NCBI GenBank assembly: GCA_019054805.1
Contig: JAHQIY010000031.1
Location: 310,001 to 374,000, forward strand
Reading direction: 5' to 3'
Source of the DNA: Brachionus manjavacas
Lineage: Eukaryota > Rotifera > Eurotatoria > Ploima > Brachionidae
Length of the DNA: 64,000 nucleotides
Part shown: positions 44,301 through 54,960 of the stretch, piece after piece
Layout of the letters: the number at the start of each line of letters is the position of its first letter
How positions within the stretch are numbered: the stretch's first letter is position 1
Position numbers and translations under genes: made by a program
The notes under the pieces: model-generated
The model's database searches: none
What the model was told of the DNA's origin: nothing
Seen by the model: only the letters and a program-made list of their open reading frames with translations

Positions 44301-46550
44301 CCCTTCACTATAAATGCAACAAAAAAGTTTTCCTTTGGTATATCAACCTCATTTTTTTGCTTGTCAATATTGAAAACAACATTATGATATCCAACACAAT
44401 TTTTTGCCGGTTTCTTAAAATTCCACATTTCTCTATGGTCTGAATTTTCTCTCTTTCGAAGTGTGCCGAGCCTGATATTCGCTATGTCTTCATAGAATTC
44501 TTTATACTTATGATTAATATAGAAATACAAAGGCGTAGAAATTTCACTTAGGAATAGTAAACGACAAGATCGAACACGCTTATTTATATTTAAGACACTT
44601 TTTTTCAAATGCTTAAACCAACTCTCAACGTTATTATTTGAAAAACGAGTTTTGCCATGAAATTCGCTTTTAATCATTAAACCTGTCCATAAAGGCGCCA
44701 AATGAGGCTTCTTTTTTTATAATTTCAAAAAGTCTAGGTGAATAAAATATGTTCTTAAGCATCAAGACATTGTTTTAATTTATATTATCTATAATTTTCT
44801 GATTATCTCTTAAAAGATCGAGAAAAAATTTGGCAAAAGGTGATTCCTGCAATAAATTTTGATCATTATTTTCGAAAAAGAAAATTTGTTTCTTAATATC
44901 ATTTTCCATCTTATTCTTATCATAGCATATGTTATTTAGCCATTTTGCATTCCTAGTGGATAAAAAGAATTCTAGCTTTTGGATTTTTTGGGTTAAAATT
45001 TCGTTTTCGAATTTTGTCATGAAAATAATTTGAATGCATTCAAAAATTTGGCAAAGTTCCTCGATTGATGTTCTATTCTGAAGTAAGCTAAAGCTACATA
45101 TAAAAGTTTTTTTTACATGACCATTTGATTGTAAACTTCCACTACCAACAATTTTTTCGGTTTCATCAATAACATTTTTTAGCAAATGAGCCGAACAAAT
45201 ATAGACACATGTTTTTATTCGTAAAGAGGCCCACCTGTTTTTTTTTACTATAAGTTCGTATGCAAGCACTAAATAATCCATGATTTCTAGATTATTTAAA
45301 GCCCTCACAGATGCATTAATGTTAGCCCATGAAAAGTCGGTAATGAAAAATTTCGGGTATCGAAAAAAAGAATATTTATGAAATCTTTCGATATTTTTCT
45401 TTAAAAAACAGGAAATTGTTATGGTGTCATTTGAACTTGATAAAAAATCGGCGATAGGGATTAAGTTTATAAATTTCTGATCATGACAAACTATAGAATA
45501 TAATAAAATTTCTTGTTGATCCTTTAGCTTTAGCATTAATTTACCAGTTGCATCAAAAAACCAAACTGGGTTGTTTTCTTGAATTACGCCCCACATTTCT
45601 GCATGTTTTTCTAATACCAAAAACGCGCTAAATGGATTTGAAACAACTTCTTGTATATATCCTTCAATTAAGGACTTCGATGTTTTTGGTACCAAAAGAT
45701 CAAATACTAGTTTTGTAGCGTCAGAATCGATTCGAAGATCATTATTTAGCTGAAATCTGTGTCTGAATTGACTTTTGAGTTTTCTTAGAGACGTATAACT
45801 AATTTCACGTTTTTCAAAATCATCATCTTCTTAAAAATCGTTTTCGGTTTGAAAATTAATAAGACCTTTAGAATTAATATCTTTTTGAATGGCCTTTCGT
45901 TCAATTCTCGATAGATTATTTGATAAAATTGCAAAATTTACTATTTCTTTACAAAAATTTGTCTCTGAAATTAATATCAGTTTGCAATTGGAATTTTCAA
46001 ATGGTTCTGTCTTTATAAACGATTTAAACTCTTTGCTACAACGAACACACTTCAAAGTTCCATTTCAAAAATTTTTTGAATAATTATTACATCTAACAGA
46101 ACAAAAATAATTGTTTTTGAGCTTGAATAAGCAATTTATTCCATCTGATTGAATTTTCTTTGATATTAATGCATTTGCTGCTGATAAAAATTTTTTCCTT
46201 CTTGCTGAAGTAATTGTTTCTTCTAAATTTTTCCATTCATCATTTGAAAAAACAAATTCATGATGCTGAGGATTTTTTTCTGAATTAGTTGAGAGTTTTT
46301 CATTGCAACGTAGCTCTTCTAATATGTATTTTTTAATCCCATTATCGTTTCGTTTCCATTTTACATATAAATTAAGGGCTTCCAATTTTAAATATTCTTT
46401 TGATTTTTCGAAGTATTTTTCACAAATTTCTACGAAATGTGAACTAGACGTTCTGTGTCCTCCCCTCAAATCAGTCAAGCCTCTATCTTTCATTTAATTG
46501 ACAATTATATTTTTTAGTTTTTCTTTGTTATCGAATTTTGCTGTAAGCAT
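44261..46550 (-). pseudogene. MULE-like DDE transposase, several in-frame stops
   Basis: One minus-strand frame runs from ATG 46550 to about 44700, broken by stops at 46494-46496, 46065-46067, 45831-45833 and 44775-44777, then shifts once into 44701-44261. Order: a basic N-terminal region (KDRGLTDLRGGHRTSSSHF) and a CxxC pair (LKCVRCSKEF); catalytic candidates VWFFDATGKLM (45546-45557) and KFFITDFSWANINAS (45334-45344); VYICSAHLLKNV (C..H of MULE cores); and the C-terminal block TRFSNNNVESWFKHLKK with a candidate third acidic residue (Glu). It would cut and rejoin transposon ends in the nucleus. The close match to DDE spacing makes transposase likely; the exact superfamily is inference. It is followed directly by the protease-RING part. 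Confidence 0.65.
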
Positions 46551-46742
46551 TTTAATAAATACTAAAATTTAAATTTTTTTAATTATCGGATGTAAAGAGT
46601 TTGCTTTAAATAAAATAATTTCTTTAAAAATTCTTTAAAAAAATGAACAAGATTTTGAAATATTTTATTTAAAATGAATCATCAATACAATTTGTTCAGG
46701 GTTGGGTATAAACAAAATTTTTATTAAATCAATTTATTAAAG

Positions 46743-47330
46743 TTAATAGTAGTTTAAAAAAATGCTTAATTTTAAAAAATTTATGTTAGAATTTTCGAAA
46801 TCTGCTAGATAGTTTTCGACTATATTCTCCACAGAAATGCTTTCGCAATTATGAGAAGACACTGAAATATTCGACATTACATCACAAATATCGTTTATAT
46901 CTTCTTCTATTTCTTTTTTTTTTATTTCATCCAATTGTTGATTGGAAAAAATAAATGTTTGAATTATTAAGTTGCCTTGTTCAGAAAAGATAATTTCCTG
47001 AGTGTCAGCTTCATAATGAAAGGCTGCTTTCAGTAAGTTTTCAATATCGATTGGCGAGGGAAATGCGTCAAAATGAATTTTAATTTCATTTTCGTCAAAC
47101 TGTCCTTGAAAGTTATTTTTCCTGATATTCGACGAAATTGTATGCGTATGCCATGAAATTAGTTCATCGGATATAGGAAATATTGGATTTGATTCCAGGA
47201 ACAGTGTTTCTGGACTTCCGTTCTGAATATTGGTGATATTTCCTGTATCTGATTCGAAAACACCAACCATTTCATAGGATAAATGCATTGTTTGTGGATC
47301 ATTAATTATATTAGATATATGTATGGACAT
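46743..47330 (-). CDS. JAMM/MPN-like metalloprotease candidate
   Basis: An intact 195-residue ORF, ATG at 47330. Residues 20-26 hold EMVGVFE, then after a variable loop come ISWHTHTIS (His61, His63) and FPSPIDIENLL (Ser92, Asp95). This is the H-x-H...S-x-x-D zinc site of JAMM peptidases, with a longer insert than the usual seven residues between the histidines and the serine. The C-terminal third is acidic and helical (IKKKEIEEDINDICDVM). JAMM enzymes cut isopeptide bonds of ubiquitin-like proteins. It lies 190 bp upstream of the transposase in the same orientation. If the motif is coincidental it is simply an unknown ORF. Unlike its neighbour, it has no in-frame stops. Confidence 0.45.
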   Translation of the reverse strand: MSIHISNIINDPQTMHLSYEMVGVFESDTGNITNIQNGSPETLFLESNPIFPISDELISWHTHTISSNIRKNNFQGQFDENEIKIHFDAFPSPIDIENLLKAAFHYEADTQEIIFSEQGNLIIQTFIFSNQQLDEIKKKEIEEDINDICDVMSNISVSSHNCESISVENIVENYLADFENSNINFLKLSIFLNYY

Positions 47331-48170
47331 TTTCGGTTTTAATTTCTAATTTTCTAAAAATAAAGTAGAATAATTAATAATTTAATATATTAAATTCAAA
47401 AACAACAAAATTTATTTTGTCTCTAAGCGGGAACTCTAATTAAAAAGAAGTAAAATAAAATTTTAAAAGAAGCCTATTTATGAGCTTTTTGAATTATTTA
47501 TTGAAAATTTTAAAGAAAATAATTTCTTTAAAAATTCTTTAAAAAAATGAACAAGATTCAATTTAAAATATTTATTGATTGTTTTTTTTTTTTTTAATTT
47601 TTTATTGGTAATAAAAATTATAATAGAAAAATAAACCATTTTTTTTTCTTCTGGTCTGCCTGATCTATTTTTTATAACTCACAACGCTTTCATTCTAGAG
47701 TTGATTCAAAATGTGATTAATTTAGTTTGAATAAAAAAAATATCTAATTTCTTAGTTTTTTTGTTGTAAATGGAATTTTTTCATTTTTATCAACACCTTT
47801 ATGGTTGCTTTAAGCATTAAAGATCAAATAATTCTTTTATAATGAAAATTGAGGCAATTGAAGACTTATAAGTTAAAAGTGAAAACGAAAGAAGAAAATT
47901 CTAGAAGATGACGATTCATGATCAATATTTTATTTTAAAATAAAACTAAAAATAAAATCTATTCATTTAAACTTTGTATTTTCGCCTTTTTTTGAATTCA
48001 TTCAAAGTTCCTTTCTGACTTTGCATGTCAGAAATATGGACAATTGCACTATTCTTTTGCTGGTCTCTCAGGTCTTTCATTTTGAAAGCCAGGATTTATC
48101 ATTGAAAAATTCTCCCAAGTACTATTGAAAAAGAATCATAAAACTAAAAACGAAATTTTTTTTTAGTTTA
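47331..48170. other. AT-rich stretch within the putative large transposon
   Basis: No gene is visible. The sequence TTTCTTTAAAAATTCTTTAAAAAAATGAACAAGATT occurs at about 46619 and again at about 47521, so the JAMM-like ORF is bracketed by a direct repeat. Confidence 0.5.
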
Positions 48171-49150
48171 AAAAAAATAATACGGTTTGAAGTCGATTCC
48201 GCCGAGTTTGGACCACTTAATTTTTGCCTGACGCTTATTTTTTCGGACCTTCGTGTTCAAAATTTCATCAAAGTCGAAATAAATATCGTCTGGGTGGACA
48301 TATTCGGGAATTTCCTAAAAATATTTAAAGTTCATTAATATTTAAAATTTATTAAAGCATTACTTTTATTTCAGATGTCGTTTCTTTTGAAATTTTCTTC
48401 TGGCGAGACAATAATCTCGGGTTGCTTATCTTTTTCATCTTTGCCTTGAAATTCACTTAGTTTTGATATTGTGATACTCGATTTGACATTTTTATTTGCA
48501 ATTCTAATCGATTTCATTTCATCTTCTGTTTTATCATTTTGTTTTATGGTGAAGATGCCTTAAAAGATATCAAAGCCGACAATATTTCTTGAATATATTG
48601 AATCATCCATTTGAAAGCCTGGAAGTTCAATATTACTGACTTAATTAATAAATTTAAAAAATTACAAAAAAATTCTTTTAATTATATGTAAAACTTACTA
48701 GTGCAATATTCGTTCATTTCATCAATGTTCTCAATGCCAAGCTCATTTCCCATCAGCTTTTTGCATTTAAGGAAACAGTTTTTAATTCGTTCCTTATCCA
48801 GATCACGATTTGACATCTATTAAAAAATAATTTAAAGAAAAATAAAATTAGTAGATAAAAAATACTTTTTTCGAATCACAAACAGTACTTAACGTTCGAT
48901 TTTCCGAATACAAAGATTCACTCTTAACAAAAAATAATTAAAAATTACCAAAAGAAAAAGTAATTTTAAATTTACCTCTAAGTCAAGTTCATGACTTGTG
49001 ACTTGAGGACATGTGAAACCGCATCGTCATTTTCTCTTATTTTAAAAGTTTCTTTACCATCGTACTCCACCCAAAAATTGACCAAGCCTTTTTCTTTCTT
49101 AAAGTTGGCTATTTCTACGTCACTTTTGTCAAATTTTAAACCTTTTTCTA
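48171..49150 (-). CDS. Unassigned multi-exon gene, minus strand
   Basis: Exon-like blocks separated by short GT-AG introns. First (about 49150-48975): DVEIANFKKEKGLVNFWVEY, then DGKETFKIRENDDAVSHV, vaguely like a chromo-type beta sheet but not convincing. Then a small exon (SESLYSENRTLSTVCDSKK). Then 48820-48705: SNRDLDKERIKNCFLKCKKL, MGNELGIENIDEMNEYC. Then a charged exon (48650-48380) with an in-frame TAA near 48562. Last (48317-48180): EIPEYVHPDDIYFDFDEILN and KVRKNKRQAKIKWSKLGG. I recognise no family. It has the same strand and style as the transposon cluster, possibly its 5'-most cargo. Confidence 0.35.
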
Positions 49151-49202
49151 ATTAAATTATTTTTGTTTCCTTTGAGTTACTTAATTAAGCTCAAGACTGA
49201 AA

Positions 49203-49561
49203 TCAGGCTTTTGAACTAGATATGGAAAACCAATTTCACTTCTCTCATACAAGTTATGAAATTGTTTTTCCAAATCTTACTCAAAGGCCTGACTTTAATT
49301 TTTGGTTTTTATGCTTAAATTTGCCCAAAACTGTAATCAGGCTTTTGAATAAAATATGGAAAACCAATTTCACTTCTCTCATACAAGTTATGAAATTGTT
49401 TTTACCATGTCTTATTCAAAAGCCTGATTTTTTTGTGCTTTTAGGTACTTGAATGAACTTTAGATAAAAATCAGGCTTTTGAAACAAATATGGAAAACCA
49501 ATTTCACTTCTCTCATTCAAGTTATGAAATTGTTCTCCCTTTCCTAATCAAAAGCCTGATT
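49203..49561. repeat. Array of three nested-hairpin units
   Basis: Three units of about 92 bp (49203-49293, 49335-49428, 49468-49561). Each is bounded by AATCAGGCTTTTGA and its reverse complement TCAAAAGCCTGATT, and each contains an inner inverted pair (GGAAAACCAATTTCA against TGAAATTGTTTTTCC) around CTCTCATACAAGTT. Spacers are 41 and 39 bp and unrelated. Confidence 0.85.
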
Positions 49562-50382
49562 TTTTTTTTGGGTTTTTTTATTTAAATTTGCCCGAGACTG
49601 ATATTGATACAAAACTTATTGAGTTGACTTTGAAAATTGAAATAATTAAAAACAAATATAAATTGTTTTACCTTTATATTCTTCTCTTATATCGTTCCAT
49701 TGTTGAATATTAACAAATAAACTGCTCATCAACAAATGCTGATTACTCTCTAATTCTAAAACCTGGCTTAAGAGCAACAATTCGATAAATTCTATGACCA
49801 ATTTGTTTAGTTGTGAATTTTTACACAAAAATACCAATACAAAATTTGAATAGTTAACAAAAATATGGATTTCGGACTACAAATTTTTCTGTAAGTTTAA
49901 AACGTGAAACAAACAATCTTGTATTTGGTTCAAAACTAAATAATTAATTTTTAAAACTTAATTACTGAAACTAAATAATTAATTTTATTCTCAATCAAAT
50001 AAGTATATCATTATGATGGATAACGTTAAAATCAGACAGCTCCATTAGTCTTCTATATTTTTTATTATTATGCTATTATTATTAATTAAAAATTGCATTT
50101 TTTTTAAATGAAAATATTTTAACCTTTAATTTAACTCAAGTATTTAAAGCAAGCCAGTCTTTTGGATTTAAAATTTAGGATGGGATTCTATCAAAAACAT
50201 TAAGAAAATAATACAAAAAAATTTTCTGATTAATTATACCAGCCAAAAAAAATTTCGGAAAATTTTATTTTAATTATCCTAACTTAACAAAGCCAAAGCT
50301 AAACAAAAAATAAATTCTGCTCAAAAAATTTTAAAAAAAACCTGTGTTAGTTTATAAATAAACCTGTTACTTGGTATTACTA
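49562..50382. other. AT-rich stretch
   Basis: No gene is recognised. A 63-residue minus-strand frame at 49646-49837 has no support. Confidence 0.45.
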
Positions 50383-51583
50383 CTAAAATAAAGAGTAAAA
50401 AAAATGTCTATTTACATCACAGGAATGATTGATAAGCCGGGACAAAATGCCGCATTTAGTGGCGTCAACAATTTTGTCTTGATCAATGCGAAACATGCAG
50501 CTACTGCCAATGCCCTGGGCGTTATAGCACTTTTCCCTATGATCGGCGACCGATTGCCGTATGGTCTCGCCCACATACTCGATTACAAACTCCTCGGGCG
50601 CAATTGTCTCCAAGGCGAGCAATCCCCAGTCGTGGATGTCCGACTTGCAGAATTTCAGCGACTTTTTCCTCAGCTTCAGCTGGCTATACTTGAAAAAGTC
50701 GTGTACTTCATTGCAGGCCATTAGTTTGCGTTGGAGAGAGCGGGCCTCGCGGGTCGACGACATAGACGACACCTCCTGGCCCAAAGCATCAATGTTAGAC
50801 CCGCTGGACGAGTTGTGCGCCAGCGCCGACGAGCCCACGTTCATCTGTAGCGACAAGCTCAAATAGCTCTGCTTGAATTGCTCCCTGAACTTTATTTTTT
50901 CGTCGCGAGTGAACTATCTATAGGGCCGGACGCGCGCGCACTCGACCAGCGCGTCGTCCCGGTACGCGTAGGCCCGCTCGGTGCACTTGAGCCTTCTGAC
51001 AATGTCGCACAACTCGCCGTCAACAGCTTTATCTGTCGAGTTCTCCTGGTCGATCATTTGGTCATACACGCGCTTCAAGTACAGCAAGTCCTCGGCGTCC
51101 AGGCCCAGCGTCAAGAAGCTCCTCATTATTTGGTCATCGTGGGCCCGTGTGCGCCTCGCGAACTCTCGGCCGCTTTTTTCGGGCGCCGCGGCCGCCATCT
51201 TTTTCTCCGGCTTGACCGGCGGCGGCAGTAAATTGACCAGCTCACGCGACAAGCTCTTTGGCTTCTCTTCTTTTAGCCAAGGCATGTTCGGCGTGTAAAA
51301 GTGCTCTTCCCATATTTGCATCTGCATCTTGGCATCCACTATGCGAACTCCCTGAGACTCGTCTTTCTGTTTTATCAGCAAATAGTGCTGTTTTTTTAGG
51401 TTTTCTTGTCTCTCCAGCAAAGTGGATATCAGCAATGGAGAGGACTTTTTTGTCACTGGCTCACAGCCGCTCTTTTCTGTATCGACTTTTTTTTTGGACT
51501 TTTTGGTGCGCTTTTTCACCATCTTTGCATCGTCATCAGCCTTAAGAACAAATAAAGTAGGCAAACTAGGCTTTGGAGATTGG
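50383..51583 (-). pseudogene. SETD1-like histone methyltransferase fragment, GC-rich, truncated
   Basis: Minus-strand frames 51564-50914 and 50862-50383 are in the same register, separated by an in-frame TAG at 50914-50916. The first resembles the N-SET region of the COMPASS H3K4 methyltransferase SETD1 (basic start VKKRTKKSKKK, proline-rich LLPPPVKPEKK). The second carries the SET start: [70 protein letters not shown]. It stops abruptly there, so the catalytic tyrosine region and post-SET cysteines are missing. No introns interrupt 1.1 kb, in contrast to most host-type genes here. GC rises to about 55% at 50750-51250 within DNA near 25%. Likely a dead partial copy; an origin by retrocopying, transfer or assembly error cannot be decided. 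Confidence 0.75.
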
Positions 51584-51599
51584 AAAAATTAATTCTTAA

Positions 51600-53635
51600 T
51601 TATTCCCAATTTAATTTTAGGCATCAAATTTGACCCCAATTTATAAATTTCACCCTAAATGTGATGTCCAAAAAGCAAACAATTGGTAAAAAGTTGAGAG
51701 CAAGTTTTTCCATGAAACTATGGAGCGTAACCTGAAACATCTAAATTTGCGGCGATTCGGTCTTGAGCAAAAACTGTAGAAAAGTATATTTGGTTATATT
51801 AAATCCCAGTTTTATATAAATTATTGATAATTATCTAAAAAATATACTTAAACATTTTTTAAAAAATTTTGCTAAACTCAAACAAAAGCTAAAGAAAAAA
51901 TAATTTTTATATTCAGAAGTGTAGTTCTAATATTGACAAAAACAGTACTAAATGTTTTTTTGATTTTTAGGCTAAAACTTTTTTAAATTTTAAATTTTTT
52001 AAAAATTTATTGAATATTTTGCTTTGCTTTAATTTTTTGCTCCAACCTTCACCACCGCTCCAAAAAACCCTTATTAAATTATTATATTTTTATGTAAATT
52101 CAATGCATTATAAATTAATAGATAATTTTTACAGTTTTTTTAGCCCTTTTTATATTTACTGAAATTTACTTTTTTTACTTTAGCAATTTTAATTAACGTA
52201 AATTTACGTAAAATCACGAAAATTTCGAAAAAGTACGTAAAATTTTATAAAAACAGTTTATCATAGCTGTACAGTAATTTCTTATAAGATAAAAACAGGA
52301 ATGTTAATAATATATTTTTTTTCTAAAAAAAATTTTGATTGAAAGCCGGACAATTAAATTTAGATTCTTATTTTTCTTTTTGAATGAATAGAAAAAAAAA
52401 AATAGTAGACTTTTAAACCGTTGAAAAAAAACGTTAGCACTAGAAGCACCAACAAAAATTTTTCCTCGTTTTTAATATCTAAATTCTCATATATTTTGAA
52501 CAGCAATTTTTTTTTTAAATTTTCAATTTATTTTTGATCAGCTTTAAAATTATTATTATTTTCGTAAAACAAAAATTTTTCAAATATTATAAATTTAAAC
52601 TTGGATTTAATAGCTGACTTAATTTAATCTAAGTATTCAATGCTGAAATATCAAGTTTATTATTTATGTATTTATTATTAATTTCTTTAAATTGACTGTG
52701 TTAAATTTAAATTTTTTAAATATTTTGACATTTCTAGTAACTAGACATAAGAAAATGTTAAAAAAAAAATTCTAAGCTAATCATCTATTAAATATTTAAT
52801 TAATTAGGGTATTTTAGGCTGTTTGTAATATGATAGTTCTAAGCGAGTTTAACACAAAGTGTTTGAACTAATATTCGAGTTAAATACTATAATTTTTTGT
52901 AAATATTTTATTTAAATTAAAAAAGTTGTTAAAATAAACAAAAAATAAAAAAGTAGAAAAAATTGATCAATAGATCAAACATCAAAATTGTGACTTAAGT
53001 AACGTTACAATAAATCTAATATACATGTCATTGTTTTTTTCGATTCGAATTCGATTTTTGACAACTTTTCAAAAAGACAATTAATTATTTAAAATAGCTT
53101 TTACACTGCCCGAAACTAATTTGTGACATCATATCATATGATATCATTCAATTTCTGCTAAACTCTGCAAATTTAAGAGATGCATATTTAATTTGCATAT
53201 TTGATTTGGAAATAAACATTTAGTATTAGTTTCTTACATAAAAATTTTGGACTAAATTCAAAGTATAAAATTGGTTTAGTACTAAATTACTCAGTATCGG
53301 ATTTTAAACAATGTTAATTTAATTTTTTAATAAAAAATTTGTTATTATTGATTAATATCATTGATCAAAAAATTGCAAAATTGAAGTTTAACTAAAACTT
53401 TAAAAATTATTAAATTGTAAAATTATAATTTAAAATTAAAGAATTGTCACCTTATAAAATAGAATGAGGAAAAATGTTAAACTATAATTTTAAAATAACG
53501 GAATTTTTAAATTTTGGATTTGTAAAATTTTAAAAGGGAATTCAATAAGAGATTTAATAATTTAATAAGAAATTCAAACAAAATTTTAAAATTACGGAAT
53601 TGTTTAATTACAAAATTAAATTAGTTTAATTTGTT
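51600..53635. other. AT-rich intergenic stretch
   Basis: Two kilobases with no recognisable gene, RNA or repeat; frames are closed throughout. Confidence 0.55.
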
Positions 53636-54960
53636 TTTTGTATCAAAATTCACAATGCCAATTCTCTTTGGGTTTTCTTTATCCTTCGATTTCGCCCATA
53701 ATCGCTTTACCTAGCTTTCGATGTCTTCTTGCGTAATTGCCGCTTTCTATTCATACTGTTCAGTCAGCTGATTTTTTCGATCTTCTTCGGCCTTTCGCGA
53801 ATTTCATATTTCACTCAACACGTCTTGATTTATTAACGAACAGACATAGTTAAAACTGTCATCTTGAAAAGTATCAAGATTAATTTCGTGTATAACTGAA
53901 GCTTAACTTGGCGTACTCCGAATTAAATTCGTCGGCATCAATTATCTTTGATTTTGTGTAATCATGTCCAATTCCGATAAATCATTATCCGTTTCTTAAT
54001 TCGAAAAAGTTACATGCTCGAGCTGTAGAATCGGTTGAATTTGCATCGGAAGTACACTTTCAGTTGAATTAATTGATTCGGACTCAAGATTCACAATTTA
54101 TCTATCGGTAATAAAGCAAGACCACTTAGCATGCTGAAAAAATCTTTGTACTCAATTTTGTGATAGTGTTGCTTTTAGCCGAGACGAATTGCGCTTCTAA
54201 AAATGGCCTGGCGGAAATGAAACCAACAGCCTTTCACTTTTACGCCAGGAAAATGAAACTCGGCCGCCAATGTGCTTCCTTCTTCAAAATGCGCAATCAT
54301 TGATTTTGGTTTTAAAATTATCTTAAAAAAATATTTTAAATAAATATTTTAATGCAAAAAATTTTCATTTAAACTGTTATTAGCCGTTTAATGTATTCGT
54401 CCGTTATTTCTTACTTGGAAAATCGTCTGGTATCGAAGGAAGTTTATTTGCTTGTGAAGAGTATTTGAAAGCTTTTTGAAAGATGGGCACTTTGCGGCAA
54501 TTGTTCGCTCGGGAATTTTCGCTTGAATAAAATCTCATTTGTTTTTGCTGGTAACAACTTTGAATGCTCTTTGAGACATCTTTGGTAATCTTAAGTAAAA
54601 TTAAAAAAAAATATATAAATAAAAATTATGCTTTTTCAAATTCACTACTTTTTTTTTTAAATCTTGGAAAGCTCTTTCTATTTCTCCATTCGTAATAAAA
54701 GAGCTATTTCTCCATTCGTAATCGGATCGTGGTAATGTTTGCCACCCAGTCTAGTCACCTTGTTGTCTTTGATACGAATGCTGGCATAGCATTCTTTTTC
54801 GCTGCAAACATAGCGGGCAGAAGTGTCTTTATTTTCTTTGTTTCACCAATAGCGGAAGTTTTATAGATCACAACTGAATGAGAGTTTTTTACTTTCTCGA
54901 TTCCAAAGTTGCTTTCTATGTAAATTATCTCTTCAGAGTCTTCCATTTCGTATATTTGAT
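53636..54960 (-). pseudogene. FLYWCH-MULE transposase, decayed
   Basis: From the right: an N-terminal frame at 54946-54755 and, in a shifted frame, VCSEKECYASIRIKDNKV followed by GKHYHDPITNGE, the C...C...H.H pattern of a FLYWCH finger. After several breaks, 54300-54120 reads IAHFEEGSTLAAEFHFPGVK, VKGCWFHFRQAIFRSAIRLG, the C-W-H block of MULE transposases. The C-terminal part (to about 53650) is charged and has stops. The last segment (53636-53672) recurs in inverted orientation at 37886-37922, evidence of a second copy. Rotifer and other invertebrate genomes carry many such genes; this one is dead. Confidence 0.7.

Noticed and set aside
43333..46550. Alternative genetic code (TAA/TGA read as sense)
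   Set aside because: The intact genes in the window (ATP synthase subunit c, Ly6-like copies, SLC33A1, FkbM) end at TAA or TAG and need the standard code. The extra stops are confined to transposon-like sequence.
49203..49561. CRISPR-like repeat array
   Set aside because: Only three units, about 92 bp each with palindromic design, in a eukaryotic intron-bearing context; there are no cas genes.
50404..51545. Several long plus-strand open frames in the GC-rich island
   Set aside because: They are antisense shadows of the SETD1-like frame. High GC lowers stop frequency on both strands, and only the minus strand shows a known domain.
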